Assembly (NCBI RefSeq): GCF_965223525.1
Contig: NZ_OZ245005.1
Coordinates: 1,674,001 to 1,738,000, forward strand
Direction of reading: 5' to 3'
Length of the DNA: 64,000 nt
Origin: Leptofilum sp965223525
Lineage (GTDB): Bacteria > Chloroflexota > Anaerolineae > Promineifilales > Promineifilaceae
Positions 43,164 to 51,535 of the stretch are shown here, piece after piece (positions within the stretch are counted from its first letter, which is position 1; each line of letters begins with the position of its first letter). A model generated the notes under the pieces. It was given only the letters and a program-made list of their open reading frames with translations. It was not told the origin of the DNA and made no database searches. The position numbers and the translations under genes were made by a program.

Positions 43164-44288
43164 TTATATTTCTTCTGCCAGAATTTTCTCAATGCGACGT
43201 TTGATGTGGCCGCGCACGTTGTTGATGCGGCTTAGCTCGCCCTTCGCCGCGACTTCTTCAATGGGTTCCTTTAGATTTTGGATGTTTTGCGCCGCCCAAA
43301 ACAGTTTCTCCCAACTTTGCCCTAGCATTTGCCGCTTAAAGGAGACATTTAACATCCGCTCGGCAATGCGATAATTGGTTTTGCGCCAGTCGTTGGGGAC
43401 AAATCGCTTGATGCGGTGAGGAAGCTGGTGCTTTTCACTCAGGGCAAAAAGCCGCTCGTGCTGTTCTCGCATATATTCTCCGGCTGGCACGTAACGGCCG
43501 TCATAACTTTTTGCATCCGGAGTAAATTGGTAGAGTGCAGCGTACTGTTGGTACACGTCTGGCATAGCTTCACGCAGGTGGCGCAAAAACCAGTCTGCCT
43601 GTCGGTTGCGTAGGGTCATTGCCCCGCCAAACATCAGATAGTCGGCGTTAGTTTCTCTTACGGCCGTAAACAATCTCTCCACCTCACTTGGATCATCACC
43701 CAAAAATGGAACCAGCGGAATCAGCAATGCCCCGGTTTGCACATGGGGCGCGTTGGCCTTAAATTGGCGCAGCACGTCCAGCCGCTTGGCAGGCGAGGGA
43801 GCAAATTTATCCAAGAATTTTGCTTTTTCTGGATCGATGGTGGTGATTGTGACGGAGACGGTACACCAGGTTTGTTGCCCAATCTCTTCCAATAATGGCA
43901 AATCGCACAGCACTAGAGGCGATTTGGTAAAGATGTGGACGGGGTATTGGTGTTTGGCCAGAACCTGCAAAATAGTGCGGCTGTTTTCGTACTTCTTTTC
44001 GGCAGGTTGATAGCTGTCTGTCACGCCGCCCATACCCACCACATCGGGCAAAAAAGTGTGGGCGCGGGCAAGCCGCCGGTCTAGCATTTCCCCGACGTTA
44101 GTTTTGATCGCAATTTCGTTCTCGAAATCTTCCGGCATATGGTAATGGTCGCTGCGGGCGTCGCAATAGATGCAGCCAAATTGGCAGCCGTTGTACGGGT
44201 TGATTGAGTAGCGTGTCCAAAACCAATGGTCAATGTATTTGCTTTTGTTGATGATCGATTTGTACTGCTTTTCAATAAATTTGGGCAT
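43164..44288 (-). CDS. Radical SAM protein of the SPL-like (Rv2578c) family
   Basis: Protein of 374 residues with the radical SAM cluster motif CQFGCIYC (CX3CX2C) near residue 35. The N-terminal NPYNGCQFGCIYCDAR and the following MPEDFENEIAIKTN and MGGVTDSYQPAEKKY are typical of the spore photoproduct lyase-like subgroup, many of which lack a known substrate. FTKSPLVLCDLPLL and the TVSVTITT strand fit the partial TIM barrel. The C-terminal tail (about 270-374) is helical. The gene is solitary, between an expansin gene and a GH32 gene. No partner enzyme is visible, so the reaction cannot be assigned. Confidence 0.85.
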   Translation of the reverse strand: MPKFIEKQYKSIINKSKYIDHWFWTRYSINPYNGCQFGCIYCDARSDHYHMPEDFENEIAIKTNVGEMLDRRLARAHTFLPDVVGMGGVTDSYQPAEKKYENSRTILQVLAKHQYPVHIFTKSPLVLCDLPLLEEIGQQTWCTVSVTITTIDPEKAKFLDKFAPSPAKRLDVLRQFKANAPHVQTGALLIPLVPFLGDDPSEVERLFTAVRETNADYLMFGGAMTLRNRQADWFLRHLREAMPDVYQQYAALYQFTPDAKSYDGRYVPAGEYMREQHERLFALSEKHQLPHRIKRFVPNDWRKTNYRIAERMLNVSFKRQMLGQSWEKLFWAAQNIQNLKEPIEEVAAKGELSRINNVRGHIKRRIEKILAEEI

Positions 44289-44378
44289 CGTTTATGCTTT
44301 TGGCACTTTTCTTTTGGTTTACCATACCGTAAATGATAGCAGATTTTAGGCGCGTCTCCGCCATCCCCGGCTTAATAC

Positions 44379-44471
44379 CTATCCGAATATTTGCCACAGA
44401 GGGTGCAGAGGACTTTGAGACGAGGGCTCATTTCACAGATTTCTCTATTTCCTCTATGGCTGTTCGGATAG
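44379..44471. repeat. CACAGAGG-type inverted repeat at the end of the GH32 gene
   Basis: Nested inverted arms CTATCCGAA ... TTCGGATAG (exact) and GCCACAGAGG ... CCTCTATGGC (one mismatch). The right arm encodes the last residues and stop codon of the GH32 gene, so the repeat lies at the 3' end of the sugar operon. Confidence 0.7.
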
Positions 44472-45887
44472 ATTCTTGGTTTGGAGTGACCAAATTTGGC
44501 AATCGATGATTGTTGTGTGGCTGTTGTGAGGTGTGATAATGAGCTGGCATGGTTTTTGTTCGCGGAAGAAGAGGGAGGAGAAGGCAATACGGCCGTTGCC
44601 TGTAAATAGTTCCACTGAATCCAGATCGAGCCAAATGTTCAGCGTCACTCTGCCATTTTCTAACTTGAGTGGGGCGATGAACTGGTTGGGAAACCCTGCA
44701 TGAAACTGATGCCCAATTCTGGCTCGGTCGAGCGTGATGGTTTCCTGGCTGATGTGTATCCAGTAGGCGAGGGTTTGGGAATGGCCTGCCTTCAATTGAA
44801 GCTGAATGTCAGTGGTAGTTTGTGGTTGAATGGCAAGCTGAATTTCGGCAGCCATCGGCAGCGATTGTGTAAACGCGCTGCTATTCGGGATGGTGAATGA
44901 ACTCAGTTGACAATATGGCCGTCGCTGACTTTGCAGCTCATAAACGGGTCTCTGGCGCAGGCTGTAGCCATTTTCCCCTTCCACAAGCTGGAGTTCCCTG
45001 GGGAGCGACTGCTGGCCGCGCCACGCAGTTGCTGGCGTGACGTTAGCGTACTGTAAATTGCTCATCCAGCCCAGGCAAATTGTACGGCCGTCCTCAGTTG
45101 GGAGATTGTTCCAGGAAGCGACTGCATAAAAATCGGGGCCAAAATCGAGCCACTTTGGTGGAAACGCGTCAGCAGTGAAGCTGCAGCCGTCAAATTCTCC
45201 CACAAAATATTGCACGCCAGAGCCACCGCCAATCGCCCCACTGCCAATGCTGATGACGAGCACCCACTTTTCGCGGCCAGCGGCCGTTTTCATGGGAAAT
45301 AGATCAGGGCATTCCCAAACGCCGGTACCGGCTGTCGGCAACGCTAGGTCACTCATAAACTGCCATTCTCGCAAATTAGTAGATTTGTAGAATTGGAGTT
45401 TGCGCTGCATAGCCAGCCCCACAACCATCACCCACTTTTGTGTGTTGTCATGCCAAAGCAGCTTCGGATCGCGGAATTCGGTTTCGTTCAGATTAATGAT
45501 TGGATTATTGGCATACAGATGCCAGGTGCGGCCGTTATCCTGGCTATATGCAATCCGCTGGTCTTGGATTTTGGTATCGGGATGGAACCCTGTGAAGGCG
45601 GCAACTAAAGGTGGGTTACGGCCGTTGCCAAGCCTACTTGTATTGTGCCAGTCAACCACTGCGCTGCCAGAAAAAGCCATCACGCCATCCGTTTCGGGAA
45701 TGGCTACGGGCAAATGTTGCCAATGAAGCAAATCCCTGCTAACGGCATGTCCCCAACTGGTATGCCCCCAATTGATGTCAAACGGATTATGCTGATAAAA
45801 AAGGTGGTATTCGCCATCCAGATAAACGAGACCGTTGGGATCATTCATCCAGCCGGAAGGGGGTGTGAAATGGATTTCTGGACGCAT
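44454..45887 (-). CDS. Glycoside hydrolase family 32 (beta-fructofuranosidase/levanase type)
   Basis: Retaining fructosidase of 477 residues acting on sucrose or fructo-oligosaccharides. The five-bladed propeller carries the nucleophile Asp in GWMNDPNGLVYLDGEYHLF, the transition-state Asp in FRDPKLLW, and the acid/base Glu in WECPDLFPM. A beta-sandwich domain follows (about 340-470). No signal peptide is seen, so it is probably cytoplasmic and acts on imported sugar. It is the last gene of a minus-strand sugar operon (LacI, GH65, ABC). The final residues (NLSEQP) come from a repeat. Sucrose versus fructan use is undecided. Confidence 0.92.
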   Translation of the reverse strand: MRPEIHFTPPSGWMNDPNGLVYLDGEYHLFYQHNPFDINWGHTSWGHAVSRDLLHWQHLPVAIPETDGVMAFSGSAVVDWHNTSRLGNGRNPPLVAAFTGFHPDTKIQDQRIAYSQDNGRTWHLYANNPIINLNETEFRDPKLLWHDNTQKWVMVVGLAMQRKLQFYKSTNLREWQFMSDLALPTAGTGVWECPDLFPMKTAAGREKWVLVISIGSGAIGGGSGVQYFVGEFDGCSFTADAFPPKWLDFGPDFYAVASWNNLPTEDGRTICLGWMSNLQYANVTPATAWRGQQSLPRELQLVEGENGYSLRQRPVYELQSQRRPYCQLSSFTIPNSSAFTQSLPMAAEIQLAIQPQTTTDIQLQLKAGHSQTLAYWIHISQETITLDRARIGHQFHAGFPNQFIAPLKLENGRVTLNIWLDLDSVELFTGNGRIAFSSLFFREQKPCQLIITPHNSHTTIIDCQIWSLQTKNLSEQP

Positions 45888-45944
45888 CGGTTATGGAGAT
45901 TGTTTATTCTTTATACGGCCGTTTCTGCTGATAATGACAAATGC

Positions 45945-46559
45945 TCACAATGCTGATTTCTTTTGCTGCAAAGCTAAAGAGCCTTGCACAGCGATAATGC
46001 CTGCCAATGCCAACCAGCCCATGACCCCCGCTGCTAGCAGAAAAACCAGGCTAGCGCTCACAGTAAACACAATCCCGGTTAAAATTGCAATCACAATGAC
46101 AGTCAGCGGATGCAAAATAAAGAGCCGGGCGGCGTTAGTATAAGTTGTTCTTAATGAACGGTTTTCTTGAACTAGCCAAAACGGCCAGAAGAAGAGGTTT
46201 AGGATGAACCAACTAATGAGGAACGCGCCCCAAAATAGACGCAGAGCCATCCAGCCACCCCCTTGAAAGCCCTGGTAAGTATAAAAGTTAGCAACCACCA
46301 CGAGCAATACCACCAGATTGGGAACTGCCCATTTCCAGGCTGGCCAAAACAATTCTCGCAGGAGCCGCCACACATCCTGGAAGTCCCACGGCTCTTCATC
46401 CACCATTTTTTTGCTGAGGGTATAGAGAACGGCCGTTGCCGGTGGCCCGAGCACGATGGTCAATTGCAAAAGCAGCCAAACCAGGTTGAGAAACATCATG
46501 CCAACCCACTCTCGCCACCAAATCTGTAACGCTCGACCAAAAATCTTAAGAGGATTCAT
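45945..46559 (-). CDS. YesL-like (DUF624) membrane protein
   Basis: Integral membrane protein of 204 residues with about five helices. The N-terminus has LKIFGRALQIWWREWVGMMFLNLVWLLLQ, and VLGPPATAVLYTLSKKMV plus the central NRSLRTTYTNAARLFILHPL match YesL/DUF624, which sits in carbohydrate operons of many Firmicutes and Chloroflexota. Its function is not established. It lies between GH32 and the IS insertion, in the sugar operon orientation. A strong hairpin sits 10 nt upstream of the ATG and no clear RBS is seen, so expression may depend on it. Confidence 0.8.
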   Translation of the reverse strand: MNPLKIFGRALQIWWREWVGMMFLNLVWLLLQLTIVLGPPATAVLYTLSKKMVDEEPWDFQDVWRLLRELFWPAWKWAVPNLVVLLVVVANFYTYQGFQGGGWMALRLFWGAFLISWFILNLFFWPFWLVQENRSLRTTYTNAARLFILHPLTVIVIAILTGIVFTVSASLVFLLAAGVMGWLALAGIIAVQGSLALQQKKSAL

Positions 46560-46569
46560 GATATTTGGA

Positions 46570-46597
46570 GCGGGCAGAGCAATGGCGCTCTGCCCGC
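46570..46597 (-). other. GC-rich hairpin just upstream of the yesL-like gene
   Basis: Exact 11-bp arms GCGGGCAGAGC and GCTCTGCCCGC around a 6-nt loop, 10 nt before the yesL-like start. No T-run follows on either side. It may tune mRNA stability or translation within the operon. Confidence 0.6.
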
Positions 46598-46619
46598 CCG
46601 ATAAGGAGGAAAGAAAATA

Positions 46620-46632
46620 TTAACCTTTAACC
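46620..46632. repeat. Left flanking 13-bp direct repeat of the IS element
   Basis: TTAACCTTTAACC, identical to 47560-47572. It abuts the left end of the IS element and is likely a target-site duplication made on insertion. Confidence 0.75.
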
Positions 46633-47559
46633 TAAGTTGCTACCTTAACAGTCAAAAATGGTGAAGTCCATGAAAGCCAAGTAAAGTGGGTTTGAACCAC
46701 CAAACCATTTTTACGAGGACAATCATGGACGAACAAATTGTAGCGATTTACACGCTGGTTAACGACCTTTTGCTTGGTTTAGGTCATCATGAAAACAGTC
46801 AATGCCGCATGAACGATTCCGAGGTCATCACCACAGCAATCGTGGCTGCTCTGTTTTTTAGCGGCAATTATGAACTTGCCCGTGCCTTCTTGCATCAAGG
46901 CGGCTACATACCAACCATGTTGAGCAAAAGTCGGTATTCACGTCGTCTGCATCGAGTGAGCCATTACATCGTGACCTTTATCGAGATGTTGGGCGCCCAC
47001 TGGAAAGGGGTCAGTAGCGATTCGATTTACGTGATCGATACCTTTCCTATTGTGGTGTGTGACAATTGGCGCATTCGCCGCTGTCGTCTCTATCGAGAAG
47101 AGAAGTATCGCGGCAAGATTGCGAGCAAACGCCGCTACTTCTATGGACTCAAACTACATTTGATGGTCACCAGTCAGGGTCAACCAGTTGAGTTCTTCCT
47201 AACACCGGGTTCTGAAAGCGATGTGACTCACCTGCGCTCCTTTCAGTTTGACCTACCGACGGGTTCAGAAATCTATGCAGACAAAATCTACAATGATTAT
47301 GCCATGGAAGACTTAATCAATGAGACAAGACAGGTGAAACTATGTCCTGTACGCAAGAAAAACAGCAAACGGCCGTATCCACCGTGGCGCACTTATTGGA
47401 TAAAACTGCATCGCAAGATTGTGGAGACGACAGGGTCATCCATTGCACGCAGGATGCCGAGGAGCATTCATGCAGTCACAGCCGCAGGCTTTGAGCTGAA
47501 AATCGCATTATTTGTTCTGGCTGAGAGTGTCAGCCATATTTTTAAGGTAGCAACTTGAG
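46633..47559 (+). mobile_element. IS982-family insertion sequence, intact
   Basis: Element of about 927 bp. The inverted ends AAGTTGCTACCTTAA (46634-46648) and TTAAGGTAGCAACTT (47542-47556) are exact over 15 bp. It carries one full-length transposase and is bordered by a 13-bp direct repeat. It lies inside the sugar operon, right after the stop of the second permease gene, so the genes on either side are intact but operon transcription may be cut or read through. Confidence 0.88.
46725..47558 (+). CDS. IS982-family DDE transposase
   Basis: 277 residues from an ATG at 46725, with GAGGAC upstream. The conserved blocks of the family are NDSEVITTAIVAALFFSGNY near the N-terminus, VIDTFPIVVCDNWRI with the first catalytic Asp, IYADKIYNDY with the second Asp and KIVETTGSSI with the catalytic Glu. 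The end (FKVAT) uses the right inverted repeat, with the TGA in the terminal repeat region. No frameshift or stop is seen, so it may be active. An ACGGCCGT site in the gene suggests it has been in this or a related genome for some time. Confidence 0.92.
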   Translation: MDEQIVAIYTLVNDLLLGLGHHENSQCRMNDSEVITTAIVAALFFSGNYELARAFLHQGGYIPTMLSKSRYSRRLHRVSHYIVTFIEMLGAHWKGVSSDSIYVIDTFPIVVCDNWRIRRCRLYREEKYRGKIASKRRYFYGLKLHLMVTSQGQPVEFFLTPGSESDVTHLRSFQFDLPTGSEIYADKIYNDYAMEDLINETRQVKLCPVRKKNSKRPYPPWRTYWIKLHRKIVETTGSSIARRMPRSIHAVTAAGFELKIALFVLAESVSHIFKVAT

Positions 47560-47572
47560 TTAACCTTTAACC
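47560..47572. repeat. Right flanking 13-bp direct repeat of the IS element
   Basis: TTAACCTTTAACC, identical to 46620-46632. This copy contains the stop codon of the upstream permease gene. Confidence 0.75.
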
Positions 47573-48849
47573 CCGGCGTAGCTGACGCCTTCAATATAAT
47601 AGCGGCTAAAAAGCGCAAACAATAGGAGAACCGGAATTGCGTTTACCATGGCACCCACCAGCACCAGGTTCCAATCTTGAGCATACTGCTGCTGGAATAC
47701 TTGCAGTGCCACGTTTAGCACCCACATATCATTAGTTTGCATATAGAGCAGCGGCCCCAGGTAATCGTTCCACATCCCCTGGAACTGCAAAATCAAAACG
47801 GTGAGCAGGGCGGGGCGTGCCAGTGGCATAATCACGTCCCGGTAAGTCTGGAAGTATGAAGCCCCGTCAATAACGGCCGCTTCCTCCAGTGCGTGCGGAA
47901 TGGCTCTAAAAAACTGTGCCAGGATGAAAATAGACCCAGCGACAATTAGCCCAGGAAAAACCAGACTGTACCAAGTGTTAATCCACCCCAGCTTAGAGAT
48001 AAGCACATAGGAAGGCACCAGCGTAATCGCGCCTGGGATGGTCATGGAGAGCAAGATAAAGCCGAAGATGGCATTCTTCAGGGGAAAATTGAGCCGCGCC
48101 AAGGCATAAGCGGCCATCGAACAGAAAAACACTTGAAGTCCAGCACGAATCACCGAGAGTAGAGCCGTATTGTACAGCCAACGAATATACGTGCCTGCGC
48201 CTGCTAGAGCTGCTAAATAGGTAAACAACGCGGTCACAACGGCCGCAAGAGCCAAGCTGCCCACAACCGCTACCAGAACACGCCGCCAATCAGGGTCAGA
48301 CATGCCGACGATGCCCAAAGCAATGAGCAACAAAATGGTGAACGCGACCGATACGGATGGTATGAGTGCAGGTGTGTATCTGGCATTGCCCAAACTCGTT
48401 TGCAGATAGAAACCAATGAGAATGCCTGTGCCAATGATAATAGCTGCTGCCAACCAGGGGCCAATTTTCTGCCAGATGTCTTTTTCCGTTGGCTTGCTAG
48501 ACAAGCCAGTCACCAAAAAGGTGGCAAAAAAGGCAAAGGCACCCACCGTCAGGCCAATGGAGGTCGTGCCAAGAACTTGTACCTGCCCTCCCAAATCAGT
48601 TCTAAAAAGCGTTGGCCAATTTTCCCAAAGCCACGTTTCTGGGAGAAATGTGGGCGGAAAGGCGATAATCTCTAAATTGGTTTTGAACGTACCCAGGAAA
48701 GCCAGGATAAAGGGCATGAAGACAAGCAGGGCAACGGCCGTTAAAATCACATAGCGAGCGCCCATACTCACATTCGTCCACATAGCTTCTCTTACTTTTT
48801 TCGATGATACGGTTGGCTGCGCCACGGGTGTCGTTGTTGTCGTACTCAT
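47560..48849 (-). CDS. Carbohydrate ABC permease, MalG type, with extra membrane insert
   Basis: Inner-membrane component of a CUT1 sugar importer. The C-terminal half is normal MalG: LLSMTIPGAITLVPSYVLIS, FFRAIPHALEEAAVIDGASY (EAA loop contacting the ATPase) and the closing NAIPVLLLFALFSRYYIEG. At 429 residues it is about 140 longer than usual. After the first helix (MPFILAFLGTFK) and the P2-like loop, an insert at about residues 90-235 adds three or four hydrophobic segments (GAFAFFATFLVTGL; PWLAAAIIIGTGILIGFYL; IPSVSVAFTILLLIALGIVG) not found in ordinary members. The stop lies in the IS-flanking repeat. It follows the MalF-type gene by 12 nt. Confidence 0.9.
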   Translation of the reverse strand: MSTTTTTPVAQPTVSSKKVREAMWTNVSMGARYVILTAVALLVFMPFILAFLGTFKTNLEIIAFPPTFLPETWLWENWPTLFRTDLGGQVQVLGTTSIGLTVGAFAFFATFLVTGLSSKPTEKDIWQKIGPWLAAAIIIGTGILIGFYLQTSLGNARYTPALIPSVSVAFTILLLIALGIVGMSDPDWRRVLVAVVGSLALAAVVTALFTYLAALAGAGTYIRWLYNTALLSVIRAGLQVFFCSMAAYALARLNFPLKNAIFGFILLSMTIPGAITLVPSYVLISKLGWINTWYSLVFPGLIVAGSIFILAQFFRAIPHALEEAAVIDGASYFQTYRDVIMPLARPALLTVLILQFQGMWNDYLGPLLYMQTNDMWVLNVALQVFQQQYAQDWNLVLVGAMVNAIPVLLLFALFSRYYIEGVSYAGVKG

Positions 48850-48861
48850 GTCAAACCTCCT

Positions 48862-49893
48862 CTAATATTGCTCCGTACCACCTTCAATCCACCGTCTTTG
48901 CACGTAGGTGAACAACAAGATGATAGCCGCCAGTACAATGGCTCGTGAGGAAGCCAGCCCCATGCGTGGCGGGCCGTTTGTGCCCAACGCCTCTGTATAA
49001 ATGAAGTAAACAGGCGTGATGGTTGTATCTAGCGGGCCGCCAGCCGTTAAAATGGCCACCTGATCAAAGATTTGCCAGGTGCCAATGGTGCCTAACACGA
49101 CGACCAGAAAAATCACCGGTCGCAGCATGGGTACCGTGATGCGGAAGAATTGCTGCCGTCTGTTGGCACCATCAATCGAAGCGGCCTCATACAAAGCGGG
49201 CGGAATATCTTGCAGGGCAGCTAAAAACATGATCATGAAGGTTGGAATGGTGGTAAAGATATTTTGCGCCATGATGGCCATCCAGGTGATGCTGGGGCCC
49301 CGCAAATACCATTGGCTAGAAGGAATGGTGACGGCACCGCTTGTGATTCCTTCAACAATGAGTTGAAACAAACCGCGCGGATCATTCAACCATTCTACGG
49401 CTACCCATTCAGCACCAAACAATCCCCACAGTTTACTAAAGGCAAAGTTGATGTATCCGGTTTTCAGGTAAAGCCACCAAAATATAAAGCTAATGACCAC
49501 GGCTGAGGTCACACTTGGGGCGTAAAATAGCGTCCGGTAAAATTGTTTGAAGCGGATAGGTGCATTCAAAACAACGGCCAGCAACAAAGCCAATGTTGTT
49601 TGCACAGTGACGACGATGAGAACGTAATAAAGCACGTTTACCAGCGAACGGCCGAATTTATCATCCGTTAGCAGCGATTTGTAATGGGCAAAGTTGTTCC
49701 ACTCCGGCGTGGTAAACAGATTGAAATTGGTGAAACTGATGTAGATTGCAAAAGCGATGATGCCTATGGTGAATACGGCCGTTACAATAAGATATGGTGC
49801 CAGAAACATGTAGCCAGCAATAGCCTCTTTTCGTGCGGCCTCATTACTAAATACCCCAAATCGCCTCGATTTAGGCTTCGTAATAGCTGTCAT
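48862..49893 (-). CDS. Carbohydrate ABC permease, MalF type
   Basis: Permease of 343 residues with six or seven membrane helices. The EAA loop is LYEAASIDGANRRQQFFRIT VP, preceded by LAALQDIPPA, and the N-terminus has AGYMFLAPYLIVTAVFTIGI. It partners the MalG-type permease and the solute-binding lipoprotein of the same operon. No ATP-binding gene is in the cluster, so a shared MsmK-like ATPase elsewhere is likely. It is separated from the binding-protein gene by a hairpin repeat. Confidence 0.92.
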   Translation of the reverse strand: MTAITKPKSRRFGVFSNEAARKEAIAGYMFLAPYLIVTAVFTIGIIAFAIYISFTNFNLFTTPEWNNFAHYKSLLTDDKFGRSLVNVLYYVLIVVTVQTTLALLLAVVLNAPIRFKQFYRTLFYAPSVTSAVVISFIFWWLYLKTGYINFAFSKLWGLFGAEWVAVEWLNDPRGLFQLIVEGITSGAVTIPSSQWYLRGPSITWMAIMAQNIFTTIPTFMIMFLAALQDIPPALYEAASIDGANRRQQFFRITVPMLRPVIFLVVVLGTIGTWQIFDQVAILTAGGPLDTTITPVYFIYTEALGTNGPPRMGLASSRAIVLAAIILLFTYVQRRWIEGGTEQY

Positions 49894-49910
49894 GTCCCAC
49901 CTCCTCCGAA

Positions 49911-49976
49911 TAGTTGGTAATCGGTATTCAGTGTAAGCAACTGAATACCGATTACTGATTACCGTTTACTGCTTGC
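49911..49976. repeat. Dispersed AGTAATCAGT-type hairpin repeat, copy 3
   Basis: Exact 16-bp arms GTAATCGGTATTCAGT (49917-49932) and ACTGAATACCGATTAC (49940-49955) with a 7-nt loop. Related to the copies at 6.2 and 34.3 kb. Its place between a binding-protein gene and a permease gene suits a role in unequal expression. Confidence 0.75.
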
Positions 49977-49982
49977 TAACTA

Positions 49983-51317
49983 TTATTGAGCCTCATCCAG
50001 GAATCCCTGAATCTCTTCATTGGCTTGGTCAAACGCCTCATCTACCGTCTGGTCATTCAGGTAGACGCGTTCCAGTGCCTGAGAGATAGCATCGTTGACC
50101 TTACCGGTGTTGGGTCCCCAGTTTGTGACGCGCGTCAGTTCAAAAGTGCCACCTTGAGCAATCGCTGCATCATTGGGATCCACCACGTCATCAATTTGCT
50201 CTGGATGGGTTGAGTAGGCAAAACCAGTTTTCACAATTTCGCCCTGGTTCTCTGCCCCAGTCACGAAGAAGGTGAATGCAGCAGCAGCCTGCGGGTATTG
50301 CGTTGAGGCATTTACGCCGATGCCGTTGGTGAAGATGATGTCTGCTTTACCGGCTGGTCCGGCAGGCAGTTCTACCGCCACCCATTCCACATCCGGGTAT
50401 TCATTACGCATAAAGTTGACCATCCAGCCGCCTTCGTAAGTCATACCTACCAACGCTTTGCCGATGGCCTCGCCACACCAGCCTGCGCCAACGTCGGCGG
50501 AGGTAACTATCGAGCCATCAGCGTACATGCCCGTGACAAATTCGGCCGCTTCTTTCACTTCATCACTGTTGGCCAATGCAGTCGAGAAGTCATCGCTGGC
50601 GTAAGCACCGCCGTTACCAAATGCCCACGGAGCAAAGCGTGCCCAGTCGGCATTTTGGCAGAAGCCGCCTTTGTCGGTGTTGTCGCGGATGGCTTCTGCT
50701 GCGGCTTGCAGATCGCCCCATGTCCAATCGGCCGTTGGTTCATCAATGCCTGCTTCGGCAAATACTTCTGGCAGGTAAACCAGCCCCAGAGTGCCCCAAT
50801 CTTTAGGTAAAGCGTAGGTGGTGCCTTCTTGGGTGAAGATTGAAAGCAAAGCTGGGATAAAATCGTCGCGGCTAACACCAGCTTCTGCCATCACATCATC
50901 CAGAGCCAGTAATTGTCCCGTGGGGCCAAAGGCGGTCATGAGCTGGTCATCAACGTAGAAAACATCAGGGGCTGTACCGCCAGCCATAGATGCCTTCAAT
51001 TTGGTTTGATAATCTGCGGGGATGGGCTGGTAATCAACGGTGACCGCTGGACAAATTTCACTGAAGCGCTCAATGGAATCGCGGTAAACTTGCTGCTCAG
51101 ATTCGTCGCCCCAGCCAGAGAAGATGATTGTTGCCCCATCTTCCACGTTCATGAAGCAGTCGGGGTCACTGTCCTCGGTTGTTTCTGAACTTTCTGTGCT
51201 TGTGCTGTCGGTTGAACTCGATTCGTCCTCTGGCTCTGCCGCCCCATCGCCACCACAAGCTGTCAGGATCAAGCCTAGTAAAAGCATGAATACGATTGTT
51301 CCAAAAAATTTCTTCAT
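49983..51317 (-). CDS. Carbohydrate ABC solute-binding lipoprotein
   Basis: Extracellular solute-binding protein (family 1) of 444 residues. The ATG at 51317 is chosen: AAGGAGATATAGG precedes it and it opens a lipoprotein signal with GLILTACGG, Cys20. A Ser/Thr/Glu-rich linker (about 27-50) follows. The two-lobed domain has ATIIFSGWGDESEQQVYRDS at its start, and APDVFYVDDQLM and WGTLGLVYLPEVF as typical segments. It captures sugar for the two downstream permeases. The substrate is likely an oligosaccharide handled by GH65 or GH32 of the operon. Confidence 0.93.
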   Translation of the reverse strand: MKKFFGTIVFMLLLGLILTACGGDGAAEPEDESSSTDSTSTESSETTEDSDPDCFMNVEDGATIIFSGWGDESEQQVYRDSIERFSEICPAVTVDYQPIPADYQTKLKASMAGGTAPDVFYVDDQLMTAFGPTGQLLALDDVMAEAGVSRDDFIPALLSIFTQEGTTYALPKDWGTLGLVYLPEVFAEAGIDEPTADWTWGDLQAAAEAIRDNTDKGGFCQNADWARFAPWAFGNGGAYASDDFSTALANSDEVKEAAEFVTGMYADGSIVTSADVGAGWCGEAIGKALVGMTYEGGWMVNFMRNEYPDVEWVAVELPAGPAGKADIIFTNGIGVNASTQYPQAAAAFTFFVTGAENQGEIVKTGFAYSTHPEQIDDVVDPNDAAIAQGGTFELTRVTNWGPNTGKVNDAISQALERVYLNDQTVDEAFDQANEEIQGFLDEAQ

Positions 51318-51535
51318 CCTATATCTCCTTTTGAGAAAATTATTTTTTGATTTTGGAGATACGTCACAGCAGCTCATTTCTGTTTATGTTACAATGCTCC
51401 GGGACGTATCACGTCTTGTTGAGATGCCGCATGTCCACCTGCCCAGGTTCGTATGTGCGGTATCCATCTTGATAAAATTGTATTCTCCCGATAGTCATTC
51501 CTCCTTCGCCGCCTTAGGCGTTTAGCCGCTTGCGG

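Noticed and set aside
51409..51498. Minus-strand 29-codon frame in the gap between the GH65 and binding-protein genes
   Set aside because: GGAGG lies only one or two bases before its ATG, too close for use, and the peptide is too short to judge. It may be a decayed gene end.
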